Shown here one piece after another: positions 1 to 6,791 of a DNA stretch of 8,952 nucleotides; position 1 is the first letter of the stretch, and each line of letters opens with the position of its first letter. Source of the DNA: Acidobacteriota bacterium (GTDB lineage: Bacteria; Acidobacteriota; Terriglobia; Terriglobales; Acidobacteriaceae). A program made the translations under genes and the position numbers. The stretch lies in contig QIAW01000301.1 of assembly GCA_003225655.1 (NCBI GenBank), positions 1 to 8,952 of the forward strand, written 5' to 3'. The notes under the pieces were generated by a model, which did no database searches, had not been told where the DNA came from, and was given only the letters and a program-made list of their open reading frames with translations.

Positions 1-405
1 GCCATTAAAGAAAACTCGTGCCAGGGCTGGAACCCGCAAAGCCAGATGTACGCGGGCGCCGTGAATATCTTTCCCTCCGACGGTCGAAGGGATCTCAATC
101 CATGCACGATACCAGCCGGGCTCACCGGCCGAACCTGGTCTGATGCCAGATGGGCTTCCCAATGTCAGTTGGGTCCAATTCGAATCGTCCAAGGATGGGT
201 CTTCGGGATGTGGGATATCGGCTGCATGGTATCGCCACTGGTCGAGGACCAGAGTAGTCATGGACTCAAGCCGGTTCAGCACGTTCTGATAGCGACCCTG
301 TGGCGCACCAGGTCTAGGTGATGGTGGCGATTGCGCCAGCAAGGGAAGAGCAGCCAGCAAACACAATAGTGCGCCGAGCGAACATTTTGTCTTTGAAAGT
401 CGCAT
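1..405 (-). CDS. N-terminal part of a second GH38-type alpha-mannosidase (partial, runs off the window)
   Basis: I translated the minus strand by hand from an ATG at 405-403. The frame stays open for 135 codons to base 1, so the gene continues beyond the window. An AAGGA (420-416) lies 10 bases upstream of the ATG. The start MRLSKTKCSLGALLCLLAAL is a signal peptide, probably cut after LLAQ (about residue 25), so the product is exported. Residues 39-120 resemble the N-terminal domain of the GH38 gene in this window: both have a Tyr-x(4)-L-x-R-L block, then W-x-x-H, then HPEDPSLD and a W, then WIEIP and GAR. That domain has a beta-sandwich look and precedes the catalytic part, which is not visible here. 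The gene starts 41 bases after the Tdh-like gene on the same strand, so it is probably the next operon member. That it is a GH38 enzyme rests on this paralogy only. It could be another protein with the same accessory domain. Confidence 0.72.
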   Translation of the reverse strand, partial: MRLSKTKCSLGALLCLLAALPLLAQSPPSPRPGAPQGRYQNVLNRLESMTTLVLDQWRYHAADIPHPEDPSLDDSNWTQLTLGSPSGIRPGSAGEPGWYRAWIEIPSTVGGKDIHGARVHLALRVPALARVFFNG

Positions 406-446
406 TCTATGGGAGTCCTTTTCGTTGTTAATCAACTTTGATCGGG

Positions 447-1481
447 TCAGTTCATGTTGCGCCAATCGAGAATGACCTTCCCGGAATTCCCCGAGCGCAT
501 GACTTCAAACCCTTGCTCGAAATCCTGCCAGGGGAAGCGATGGGTGATCACCGCGGAGATATCCAGCCCCGATTCCAGCATCACGCTCATCTTGTACCAG
601 GTCTCAAACATCTCCCGGCCGTAGATGCCCTTGATGGTCAGCATGTTGAAGATCACGTGCTTCCAGTTGATGCTCATGGACGCGGCGGGAATGCCCAGCA
701 TCGCGATCTTGCCTCCGTGGCTCATGTTTTCCAGCATCTCGCAGAAGGCATTCGGCGAGCCCGACATCTCCAGACCCACATCAAATCCTTCTTTCATGCC
801 GAGCTGTTGCTGGACTTCTTTGAGGCGTGTGCTTTTCGCGTTGACAGTAACAGGGATGCCCACTTTTTTGGCGAGATCGAGGCGGTAAGGATTGACGTCG
901 GTAATCACCACATGGCGCGCCCCGGCAAACTTGGCCACGGCGGCCCCCATGATGCCAATCGGACCGGCCCCGGTCACCAGCACGTCCTCGCCTAGAACGG
1001 GAAAGGAAAGCGCGGTATGCACCGCGTTGCCGAAGGGATCGAAGATGGCGGCAACCTCCAGCGGGACCGGCTGCGTATGCTTCCACACATTCATCATGGG
1101 CACCACGATGTATTCGGCAAAAGCCCCCGCCCGGTTCACGCCCACGCCCTGAGTGTGAGCGCAGAGGTGGCGGCGCCCGGCAAGGCAGTTGCGGCAGCGT
1201 CCGCAGATGACGTGGCCCTCGCCGCTGACAATATCCCCGGGATAGTAGTCAGTCACGTTCGCGCCCACCTCGACGATCTTTCCCACAAACTCGTGGCCGA
1301 TGACCAGGGGAACAGGGATAGTGGAGCGGGCCCACTCATCCCACTCGTAGATGTGCAGGTCGGTGCCACAAATGCCGGTATGCAACACACGAATCTTGAC
1401 GTCATTGATGCCAACCTGGGGCTCGGGAACATCCTCCAGCCACAGCCCGCGGGCATCGCGGCTTTTCACGAGAGCTTTCAT
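447..1481 (-). CDS. tdh: Zinc-dependent L-threonine 3-dehydrogenase (Tdh-like MDR alcohol dehydrogenase)
   Basis: Tdh oxidises L-threonine to 2-amino-3-ketobutyrate with NAD+ in the cytoplasm. The 344-residue product closely matches what I recall of E. coli Tdh (341 aa), including the runs GEGH, CGRCRNC, IFDPFGNAVHTALSF, GAGPIGIM, FDVGLEMSG, IKGIYGREMFETWYKM and ITHRF. Visible residues are the catalytic zinc and relay set Cys38, Thr40, Asp41, His43, His63 and Glu64; structural zinc Cys93, Cys96, Cys99 and Cys107; His90, which in E. coli Tdh has been linked to substrate specificity; the Rossmann loop GAGPIG at 171-176; and Asp195, which favours NAD over NADP. The start at 1481 has AAGG 7 bases upstream and gives the family N-terminus MKAL. 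It lies 15 bases after the kinase stop. The usual partner kbl is not in the window. A shifted specificity (sugar or polyol dehydrogenase) is possible because of the glycan context, but the residues argue for threonine. Confidence 0.9.
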   Translation of the reverse strand: MKALVKSRDARGLWLEDVPEPQVGINDVKIRVLHTGICGTDLHIYEWDEWARSTIPVPLVIGHEFVGKIVEVGANVTDYYPGDIVSGEGHVICGRCRNCLAGRRHLCAHTQGVGVNRAGAFAEYIVVPMMNVWKHTQPVPLEVAAIFDPFGNAVHTALSFPVLGEDVLVTGAGPIGIMGAAVAKFAGARHVVITDVNPYRLDLAKKVGIPVTVNAKSTRLKEVQQQLGMKEGFDVGLEMSGSPNAFCEMLENMSHGGKIAMLGIPAASMSINWKHVIFNMLTIKGIYGREMFETWYKMSVMLESGLDISAVITHRFPWQDFEQGFEVMRSGNSGKVILDWRNMN

Positions 1482-1499
1482 CTCAGTGCCTTCATCTCA
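1471..1499 (-). repeat. 14-bp imperfect tandem duplication over the tdh start codon
   Basis: On the minus strand the unit GAGATGAAGGCACT (1498-1485) is followed directly by GAGATGAAAGCTCT (1484-1471), with 12 of 14 positions identical. The second copy carries the true tdh ATG (1481-1479). The first carries a decoy ATG (1495-1493), one base after the upstream kinase stop. The decoy frame reads MKALR and ends in a TGA (1480-1478) that overlaps the tdh ATG. The first copy also supplies the AAGG (1492-1489) that serves as the tdh ribosome-binding site. Confidence 0.75.
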
Positions 1500-2507
1500 G
1501 ATTTTGCCGGCGCCTATTTTATTTTCCACGGCGACGATACTTGCCCCGCCCAGGATGCCGGAGTCAACGCCATGGTGCGCTCTCAGCAAAGGGATTTCGG
1601 AGCAACGGGAATTGACACAGCACGCCGACAGGCGGTTGCGGATTTCAGCGAAGAACGGGCTCAACATCGGGACCACGCCGCCGCCGATAATCATGACATC
1701 GGGTTCCAGCAGGTCTACGATGTTGCCCAGCCACAACGACAGGAATTCGACTGTCTCCTGCACAGTTTCTTTTGCGATGGGATCGCCGGCAGCGTTGGCT
1801 TTTTCCACAATCTCGCAGCTCACCGCTTCGATGTTCCCATGGGCGAGATCAAGCAGGGTGGAGCCAGCGCCGGGTTTTGCCGCGAGTTTGACCTGCGCCC
1901 TTCTTGCGATTGCCGGGCCAGACGCGAGGGCCTCAATGCAGCCCCGCTTGCCACATCTGCACTGCGGGCCGCGATAATCAATGCTAATGTGTCCACCTTC
2001 GGCCGCGGCGCCGGTGCGGCCGTGATAAATCTTGCCGCCAAGCACGATGCCGGTGCCAATGCCGGTACCGATCGCGACGTAAAATACATTGCGATATCCA
2101 CGTCCGGCACCCCACTGGGCCTCGGCCAGGGCGGCGCCGTTGGCATCGTTATCAACTTTGACCGGGACGCCGTAGATCTGTTCGATTTCGGTGGCCAGTG
2201 GAAAGTTACGCCAGCAGGGAAGGTTCGGAGGATTGATGACGATGCCTGTCTCCGGATCCAGCGGCCCGGGAGAGCAGATTCCGATCCCCTGGATCAGGTG
2301 ATCTCCACCGTTCTTTGACCTTGCCGAGAGTGAATTGACTGCAGAAATCACTGCAGCCAGGCCCGTAGCGGCATCTCCGTCGGGAACCATGGGTGAACGT
2401 GTTTGACACCGAATTTGCGCGCTGCTATCCACCAGCCCAGCGGCAACCTTTGTGCCCCCGATGTCAACCCCGATCACGAAACTCTCTTCTATTGAAACCT
2501 GCGCCAT
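1497..2507 (-). CDS. ROK-family sugar kinase (glucokinase/mannokinase-like)
   Basis: ROK kinases phosphorylate free hexoses with ATP in the cytoplasm. Counting from ATG 2507 (336 aa), the sequence shows the first phosphate loop VIGVDIGGTK (11-20), the catalytic Asp121 in DNDANGAALAE, the second phosphate loop VAIGTGIGTGIV (144-155), and the ROK zinc signature with Glu170, His173, Cys183, Cys185 and Cys190 in EGGHISIDYRG / CRCGKRGC. A glycine-rich IIGGGV segment follows near the C-terminus. There is no N-terminal helix-turn-helix, so this is a kinase and not a ROK repressor. The frame is open a further 54 codons upstream to 2669, but that stretch overlaps the binding-protein gene and is not ROK-like. 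The ATG at 2507 has an AAAGGAAA site. It lies 22 bases after the binding protein and 15 before the Tdh-like gene. Substrate cannot be read from sequence. Mannose is the inference from the two mannosidases upstream. Confidence 0.9.
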   Translation of the reverse strand: MAQVSIEESFVIGVDIGGTKVAAGLVDSSAQIRCQTRSPMVPDGDAATGLAAVISAVNSLSARSKNGGDHLIQGIGICSPGPLDPETGIVINPPNLPCWRNFPLATEIEQIYGVPVKVDNDANGAALAEAQWGAGRGYRNVFYVAIGTGIGTGIVLGGKIYHGRTGAAAEGGHISIDYRGPQCRCGKRGCIEALASGPAIARRAQVKLAAKPGAGSTLLDLAHGNIEAVSCEIVEKANAAGDPIAKETVQETVEFLSLWLGNIVDLLEPDVMIIGGGVVPMLSPFFAEIRNRLSACCVNSRCSEIPLLRAHHGVDSGILGGASIVAVENKIGAGKI

Positions 2508-2513
2508 CACCCA

Positions 2514-2521
2514 TTTCCTTT
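2514..2521 (-). promoter_or_regulatory. Ribosome-binding site that fixes the ROK kinase start
   Basis: AAAGGAAA on the minus strand lies 6 bases upstream of the ATG at 2507-2505. It favours this start over a long upstream extension and over the GTG directly before it (2510-2508). Confidence 0.65.
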
Positions 2522-2529
2522 CAACAAAC

Positions 2530-3537
2530 TCATAAACCACCCAGGTATTTCGCCAGAGGAGGGCGCAGAACCCGCTGCGCTTCAGGCGTATCCATGTTCT
2601 CTGGTGTAACCATCGTAGCGCCGGTATCCACGCGCTTATCGACGGATTTTCCCTGCAGATGGTCCACAATCGTTTTGACCCCTAATTCGCCCATGCGGAA
2701 TGGGTCTTGCACCACGATGCCCTGAAGTTGTTTGTTTCTCATCGCTTCGATGAAGGTCTCGCTGGAATCGAAACCCACAAAGACGACCTTGCCGGCTTTT
2801 TGGATGTCTTGAAGCGCCAGAAGCATCCCGGCGGTCGAGGATTCGTTGGGAGTAAAAATGCCCTGCACCTGCTCGGCATAGCGTGTCAGTAAATTTTCGG
2901 AGGCACGCTTCGCTGTGTCGCGTGTCGGCCCGGCATACTGATTCGACGAAATGAGTTCGATGCCGGGATATCCCTTTTTGATCTGCTCAACAAAGCCCTG
3001 CTCACGCGCTTCGGTGCTGGCCGAGCCTTCCTGATAACGCAGCAGAAGTACCTTGCCCTTGCCGTGCAAAAGCTCGCCCATTCTGTCGGCGGCCAGCGCT
3101 CCACCTTTCTTGTTATCGGTGGAAATGAAGCTGACGACCTTTTGCGATTCGAGCCCGGAATCAACTACAACCGTCGGAATGCCGGCCTGCGCTGCCTCTT
3201 CCACAGGACGCACCAGCGCATGACTGTCAAAAGGCGCCAGCACAATGCCTTGTACGCCCTGGCTGATAAAGCCCTCGACCACCTGGGTCTGCTGCTCGCG
3301 GTCATCCTCCCGCAGGGGGCCCTTCCAGATAATGTTGACGTGAGTCCCCGTTTGCGAGAGGTCTTGCACCGCCTTCATCGCTCCCGCGTGAATCGACTTC
3401 CAGTACTCGTGGGTCGAGCCCTGCGGGATCACTGCGATGGTGAGGCTCTTCTCAGCCGGATTGTTTTTGTTGCATCCGGCAATTGTGATCGAGAGTCCAA
3501 GGGCAAATACGAACCAACGTAAACGGTGGATTTTCAT
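2530..3537 (-). CDS. Lipoprotein sugar-binding protein of the RbsB-like (periplasmic binding protein / LacI fold) family
   Basis: This is a 335-residue periplasmic sugar receptor, normally the binding subunit of a CUT2-type ABC importer. The N-terminus MKIHRLRWFVFALGLSITIAGC is a lipoprotein signal with lipobox IAGC and acylated Cys22. The mature part starts with the family strand LTIAVIPQGSTHEYW (32-46), followed by AMKAVQDL, then QGVQGIVLAPFDSHALVRPVEEAAQAGIPTVVVDSG in the hinge-forming region, ISTDNKKGGALAADRM, LLLRYQEGSASTEAREQGF, GIFTPNESSTAGMLLAL, VFVGFDSS and IVVQDPFRMGELGVK. This is the canonical order for Peripla_BP_4 proteins. The ATG at 3537 overlaps the upstream GH38 stop as ATGA, with GGAG (3547-3544) 6 bases upstream, so translational coupling is likely. 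No ABC permease or ATPase gene is in the window. It may work with transport genes elsewhere or as a sugar sensor. The ligand is unknown. Mannose or a mannooligosaccharide is inferred from context. Confidence 0.88.
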   Translation of the reverse strand: MKIHRLRWFVFALGLSITIAGCNKNNPAEKSLTIAVIPQGSTHEYWKSIHAGAMKAVQDLSQTGTHVNIIWKGPLREDDREQQTQVVEGFISQGVQGIVLAPFDSHALVRPVEEAAQAGIPTVVVDSGLESQKVVSFISTDNKKGGALAADRMGELLHGKGKVLLLRYQEGSASTEAREQGFVEQIKKGYPGIELISSNQYAGPTRDTAKRASENLLTRYAEQVQGIFTPNESSTAGMLLALQDIQKAGKVVFVGFDSSETFIEAMRNKQLQGIVVQDPFRMGELGVKTIVDHLQGKSVDKRVDTGATMVTPENMDTPEAQRVLRPPLAKYLGGL

Positions 3538-6053
3538 CGAGGTCTCCGTGTCGAAGAGCGCCTGCTGGCGCCATTTTGAGCATGTGGCGTTGCGACGCCC
3601 GCTGGTTCCGCGGCAAATCGTATCTTTACCGTCTTGATCTCATAAGGCTTGGTAGGCACGATTACTGCTCCTTGTTGCACAGAAAGATTACCAATCGGCT
3701 TTTCCATCAGGTCGGTCTCCCATGCCAATTCTACTTTCGCGGGAAGCTGGAGTCTCACGTCGTTATCGCGTCCTGCCCATTCATAGAAGCGCAAGATCGT
3801 TGCATCATCATCTTCCGCCTTCTTCACCGCTGTCAGAACCACATTCTCAGGCTGCACCTCGACAAACGAGTGTTCCGCGGGAAGCGAGCCCTGGTGCTTG
3901 CTTGCCTGCATTGCGATCAGCTTGGTATTGAGCTCATATCCGCGCCGAATGGTCTGCGCGTCGCGCCAGTTGCCCGCGTGCGGATAAAGCGAGTAAGTAA
4001 ATTCGTGCTGGCCTTCATCGGCATGCGGGTCAGGCCACTCGGGGGAACGCAATAATGATAGACGCAAGACATTGCTTTTGGCGTCATATCCATATTTGCT
4101 GTTGTTGAGCAGACTGAAGCCGTGATCGTGGTCAGAGAGGTCTGCCCATTGCAGGGCCGGAACTTCAAACTCGGCCTGCTCCGCCGGCGTGCGCCGCGTG
4201 GTCGGACGTTCGATGGAGCCATAGGGAATTTCAAATGTGGCCTTCTCGTTGTGCGCACTCAGCGGAAACGCCACTTTCAGCAGGGCATACATCGTAATGT
4301 CTTGCACAAACGTTGAGTTCTGGAAGTGCTTCTTGACGCGGATAACGGCGCGCAGCGGTTCGCTCTCGATGAGCTTGACCTCATCTGCCTTATCCAGGTC
4401 CCAGTGCTGCTTTTCAAAATCGGCATCAATGTTCCATGCATCCCAGCGCTTGGGCTTGTCATAGAAGGTTTGCAGCAGATTGCCGCAAGGGAACTCCTTG
4501 GGCCCGCCTGTGTCCGTTTCCGAAGGCGCAAGCGCTTCGGTGTGGCTGCGTTTATCGAACAGGCTGGTGATACAGCCCGTCTGTGGATCTACTTTGACGC
4601 GGATGAACTCGTTTTCCAGGGCATCAGCCGAGGCCTTCACAGCCGGGTGTTCAGGAACTGGTTTCAATGCCGTGCGCACGAAATAGACTTTATATCCGAG
4701 AGCTGGCGCGCTGGCCAGAAGCAGAATGTGCGCACGATTGGTCTGTGGATCCATCGCCAGCAGCCGCGATTGCACAAGCTTGCCCGAGGCATCCACCACC
4801 TCAACCTGCCGGGCGGGGGAGGGAAGCTGTGCTTCGGTCTCGATGATTTCGCTGCGCGGCCAGGAGAGGGAATTGAAAACAACGATGGGCACGCCGCCGC
4901 CCTGGGTGTTGATATGGGCCGAGATCTCTTCGAGTGCTTCGTTCGTAATCTCGCGACCCGCTCTGCCAACATCTTCCAGATTCCGTTTGGCTTCGAGGTA
5001 GTTCACGGCAATACCCGAGCCGGGCATAATGTCGTGGAAGTGATCGAACAACAGGTTCTTCCATGCCTGCTCAAATTCCTCGTTAGGATAGGAATGGCCG
5101 TATAGCATGGCAATCGACGAAAATTTTTCCGCATTGAGAAGCAGCTCTTCACTGCGCCGGATTCGCCGCTTGGTTTCCGATTGCGTGGTCATCACCCCGC
5201 GGTGGTACTGGAAATAGAGCTCATCTTTCCAGACAGGAACCTTCATGCTGGGAAGCTTCTTTTCCAAATCGTCGAAGAAGCTTTTGGCGGTGGTGAACTC
5301 GAGCTTAGGATAGACCACATCGGGGGACATCAGGCGGTTGGCCGTATCCAGCATGTTGCGGGTGGGGCCGCCACCATGGTCGCCGACACCGTAGAGGTGC
5401 ATCATTTCAGGATCGCTGGTGTTATCGCCGTAGATGGAAGGGGCCCACACCGAGAGGTCTTTGGCCATGCCTTGTCCATCAATACTGCCGGCATAATCGT
5501 GCGGAAAGTAGGTAAGCAGACGGCTTCCGTCGGGCGCCTCCCACCAGAATAGTTTGTAAGGAAAGGTGGTGAACTCGTGCGCCCACAGCAGCTTCTGGGT
5601 GACGAAGTAATTCATCCCTGACTTCTTATAGATTTGCGGGAGCTGCCAGTTATATCCGAACGAATCCGGGTTCCAGCCGATCTTGACGTCGACGCCGAAT
5701 TTATTTTTAAAGTAGCGTTTGCCCACCAGGATCTGCCGCACCAGCGATTCGCCCGCTGGCATGTTGAGGTCAGGTTCGACCCACATGCCGCCAATTACCT
5801 CCCAACGGCCTTCCTTCGCCCGTTGCTGAATTTCTTTGAACATATCCGGATACTTCTCTTCCATCCACTCATACGTGCGGGCAGAGGACATGGTGAATTT
5901 GAAATCCGGATACTCCCGCATCAGGTCCAGCGCACTCTGAAAGGTGTTGCGCACGACTTCCACGGTTTCAGTCCATGGCCAGAGCCATGCCATGTCAATG
6001 TGGGAATTACCAGCGGCGCGAATGGTGAACCGCTTCAACCAGGGGTTCAGCAA
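3534..6053 (-). CDS. GH38 alpha-mannosidase, catalytic and C-terminal domains (downstream part of a frame-broken gene)
   Basis: GH38 enzymes are retaining zinc alpha-mannosidases that remove alpha-linked mannose from glycans. From the nominal TTG at 6053 (839 aa), the zinc ligands His18 and Asp20 lie in NSHIDMAWLWPW, the nucleophile and zinc ligand Asp130 in GWNPDSFGYN, the conserved block GVGDHGGGP at 222-230, HRGVMTTQS at 284-292, and His338/His340 in FDHFHDIMPGSGI. The C-terminal beta domains look complete, with CGNLLQTFYDKPKRWDAWNI and HEFTYSLYPHAGNW. The TTG has no convincing ribosome-binding site. The frame is open upstream only to 6119, where a TGA closes it, and that extension (GFDASLRQAQTKLQ) reads like the normal link to the N-terminal domain encoded in the other frame. 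So this is probably not a separate gene but the rest of the 6705 gene. The end is an Arg/Ser-rich tail (ASRRSSTRRPR). The stop overlaps the binding-protein ATG. Confidence 0.9.
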   Translation of the reverse strand: MLNPWLKRFTIRAAGNSHIDMAWLWPWTETVEVVRNTFQSALDLMREYPDFKFTMSSARTYEWMEEKYPDMFKEIQQRAKEGRWEVIGGMWVEPDLNMPAGESLVRQILVGKRYFKNKFGVDVKIGWNPDSFGYNWQLPQIYKKSGMNYFVTQKLLWAHEFTTFPYKLFWWEAPDGSRLLTYFPHDYAGSIDGQGMAKDLSVWAPSIYGDNTSDPEMMHLYGVGDHGGGPTRNMLDTANRLMSPDVVYPKLEFTTAKSFFDDLEKKLPSMKVPVWKDELYFQYHRGVMTTQSETKRRIRRSEELLLNAEKFSSIAMLYGHSYPNEEFEQAWKNLLFDHFHDIMPGSGIAVNYLEAKRNLEDVGRAGREITNEALEEISAHINTQGGGVPIVVFNSLSWPRSEIIETEAQLPSPARQVEVVDASGKLVQSRLLAMDPQTNRAHILLLASAPALGYKVYFVRTALKPVPEHPAVKASADALENEFIRVKVDPQTGCITSLFDKRSHTEALAPSETDTGGPKEFPCGNLLQTFYDKPKRWDAWNIDADFEKQHWDLDKADEVKLIESEPLRAVIRVKKHFQNSTFVQDITMYALLKVAFPLSAHNEKATFEIPYGSIERPTTRRTPAEQAEFEVPALQWADLSDHDHGFSLLNNSKYGYDAKSNVLRLSLLRSPEWPDPHADEGQHEFTYSLYPHAGNWRDAQTIRRGYELNTKLIAMQASKHQGSLPAEHSFVEVQPENVVLTAVKKAEDDDATILRFYEWAGRDNDVRLQLPAKVELAWETDLMEKPIGNLSVQQGAVIVPTKPYEIKTVKIRFAAEPAGVATPHAQNGASRRSSTRRPR

Positions 6054-6086
6054 CTGTAGCTTCGTCTGGGCCTGCCGTAATGACGC

Positions 6087-6099
6087 GTCAAAGCCCGCT
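6087..6099 (-). other. Frame break in the GH38 gene at CTT TGA C (prfB-like +1 shift heptamer, or an indel)
   Basis: Minus-strand reading in the upstream frame is TCA AGC GGG CTT TGA, with the stop at 6090-6088. A +1 shift gives TTT GAC GCG and continues into the catalytic frame, joining SSG or SSGL to DASLRQAQ. The heptamer CTTTGAC (6093-6087) is identical to the slip site of the release factor 2 gene. The prfB-type AGGGGG stimulator spaced 3 bases from CTT is absent; here only GCGGG directly touches CTT. A single extra G in the GGG run (6096-6094) would also explain the break. Confidence 0.8.
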
Positions 6100-6705
6100 T
6101 GACTCTTGATAGGCGGCGATCAACGGCCGCGCTGAAACAATTTCCATGCGCAAGAGTCCTGGATCGGGGCGACTGGCCGGTGGGTCAACAGTCAGTTCGG
6201 CTTCATGAATTTCAATTTCCACGGCTTCGGGAACAGTCACGCGCACGGCAATCAGGAACTTCTGGCCGGGCTGGGCGCTTGGCGTCAGCAGCAACGGCAC
6301 CTGCTGATCATCGGTGCCGCGAAACACCAGCGCTCCGTTGGAGTAAGTGGTAATCTGCGCTGTTCCGTTGACGTATAAGGTCAAGTTGAGGGTTGCGCGC
6401 GCACCCTGGATGGAGTATCCGTTGACCTTTTCGGGAATTTCGATCCAGCGGCGCAACAGGCGGGAACCATTCGTCCATTTGTCGCCTGTTTTCATCGTTT
6501 CCCATCCGGAGCTGTCGAGTGAAGGATCTTCAGGATGGGCAATATCAGAATGAAATTGCCACTCCGGCAGCGGCAAGGTGATCAGCGACTGAAGCCGGTC
6601 GAGAGTGGATTTATATGGATCGGGTGTCTCTGTTGTCTGTGCGCTGCACGCGAATGCAAACAGCAAAACGGCGACTACGGGGCCCGTGATCAATCGTCTC
6701 ATCAT
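6088..6705 (-). CDS. GH38 alpha-mannosidase, signal peptide and N-terminal domain (upstream part of a frame-broken gene)
   Basis: This frame encodes about 205 residues from ATG 6705 to a TGA at 6090-6088. A GTG start at 6738 is possible, but the tandem ATGs at 6705 and 6702 sit 10-13 bases after GAGGA (6720-6716) and begin a typical signal peptide, MMRRLITGPVVAVLLFAFA then CSAQ. Cleavage after SAQ is likely. The Cys is a poor lipobox (AFAC), but a lipoprotein is not excluded. The rest matches the N-terminal beta-domain of long bacterial GH38 enzymes, with HPEDPSLD, WIEIP, GAR, LYVNGTAQITTYSNG and LIAAYQESSG. The same domain opens the partial gene at 405-1. It ends just where a GH38 protein should run on into FDASL...HIDMAW, which is present in the other frame, so the pair is one gene of about 1056 codons with one break. 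It starts 86 bases after the GH47 stop. Confidence 0.82.
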   Translation of the reverse strand: MMRRLITGPVVAVLLFAFACSAQTTETPDPYKSTLDRLQSLITLPLPEWQFHSDIAHPEDPSLDSSGWETMKTGDKWTNGSRLLRRWIEIPEKVNGYSIQGARATLNLTLYVNGTAQITTYSNGALVFRGTDDQQVPLLLTPSAQPGQKFLIAVRVTVPEAVEIEIHEAELTVDPPASRPDPGLLRMEIVSARPLIAAYQESSGL

Positions 6706-6791
6706 GAATGTCGTTTCCTCTTCCGCTATTCTAGACACATCAGACTCTCTAAATCGAACCTGAACTGGAACTCTTCAATCGCAGCTCGCGG

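Noticed and set aside
421..434. GTTG...CAAC half-palindrome between tdh and the second GH38 gene
   Set aside because: Only four base pairs match reliably and it sits within a 41-base intergenic gap, so it is not distinguishable from chance.
1017..2318. 433-codon open frame on the plus strand
   Set aside because: It runs antisense across both the Tdh-like and ROK kinase genes, which have clear family motifs, and its translation shows no recognisable domain. Long antisense frames are common in G+C-rich coding DNA.
2508..2669. 54-codon upstream extension of the ROK kinase
   Set aside because: It overlaps the end of the binding-protein gene, does not resemble ROK proteins, and a good ribosome-binding site precedes ATG 2507.
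4326..5105. 259-codon open frame on the plus strand
   Set aside because: It lies wholly antisense to the GH38 catalytic region and has no family motif or credible start signal.
3534..6705. Calling the GH38 gene a dead pseudogene
   Set aside because: Only one frame break is present, all visible zinc and catalytic residues are intact, and the break lies in a known +1 shift heptamer or a possible sequencing indel. Inactivation is possible but not shown.
6706..6738. GTG start at 6738 for the GH38 N-terminal part
   Set aside because: It would add a charged stretch (SRIAEEETTF) before the signal peptide, whereas GAGGA followed by ATG 6705/6702 gives a normal export signal.
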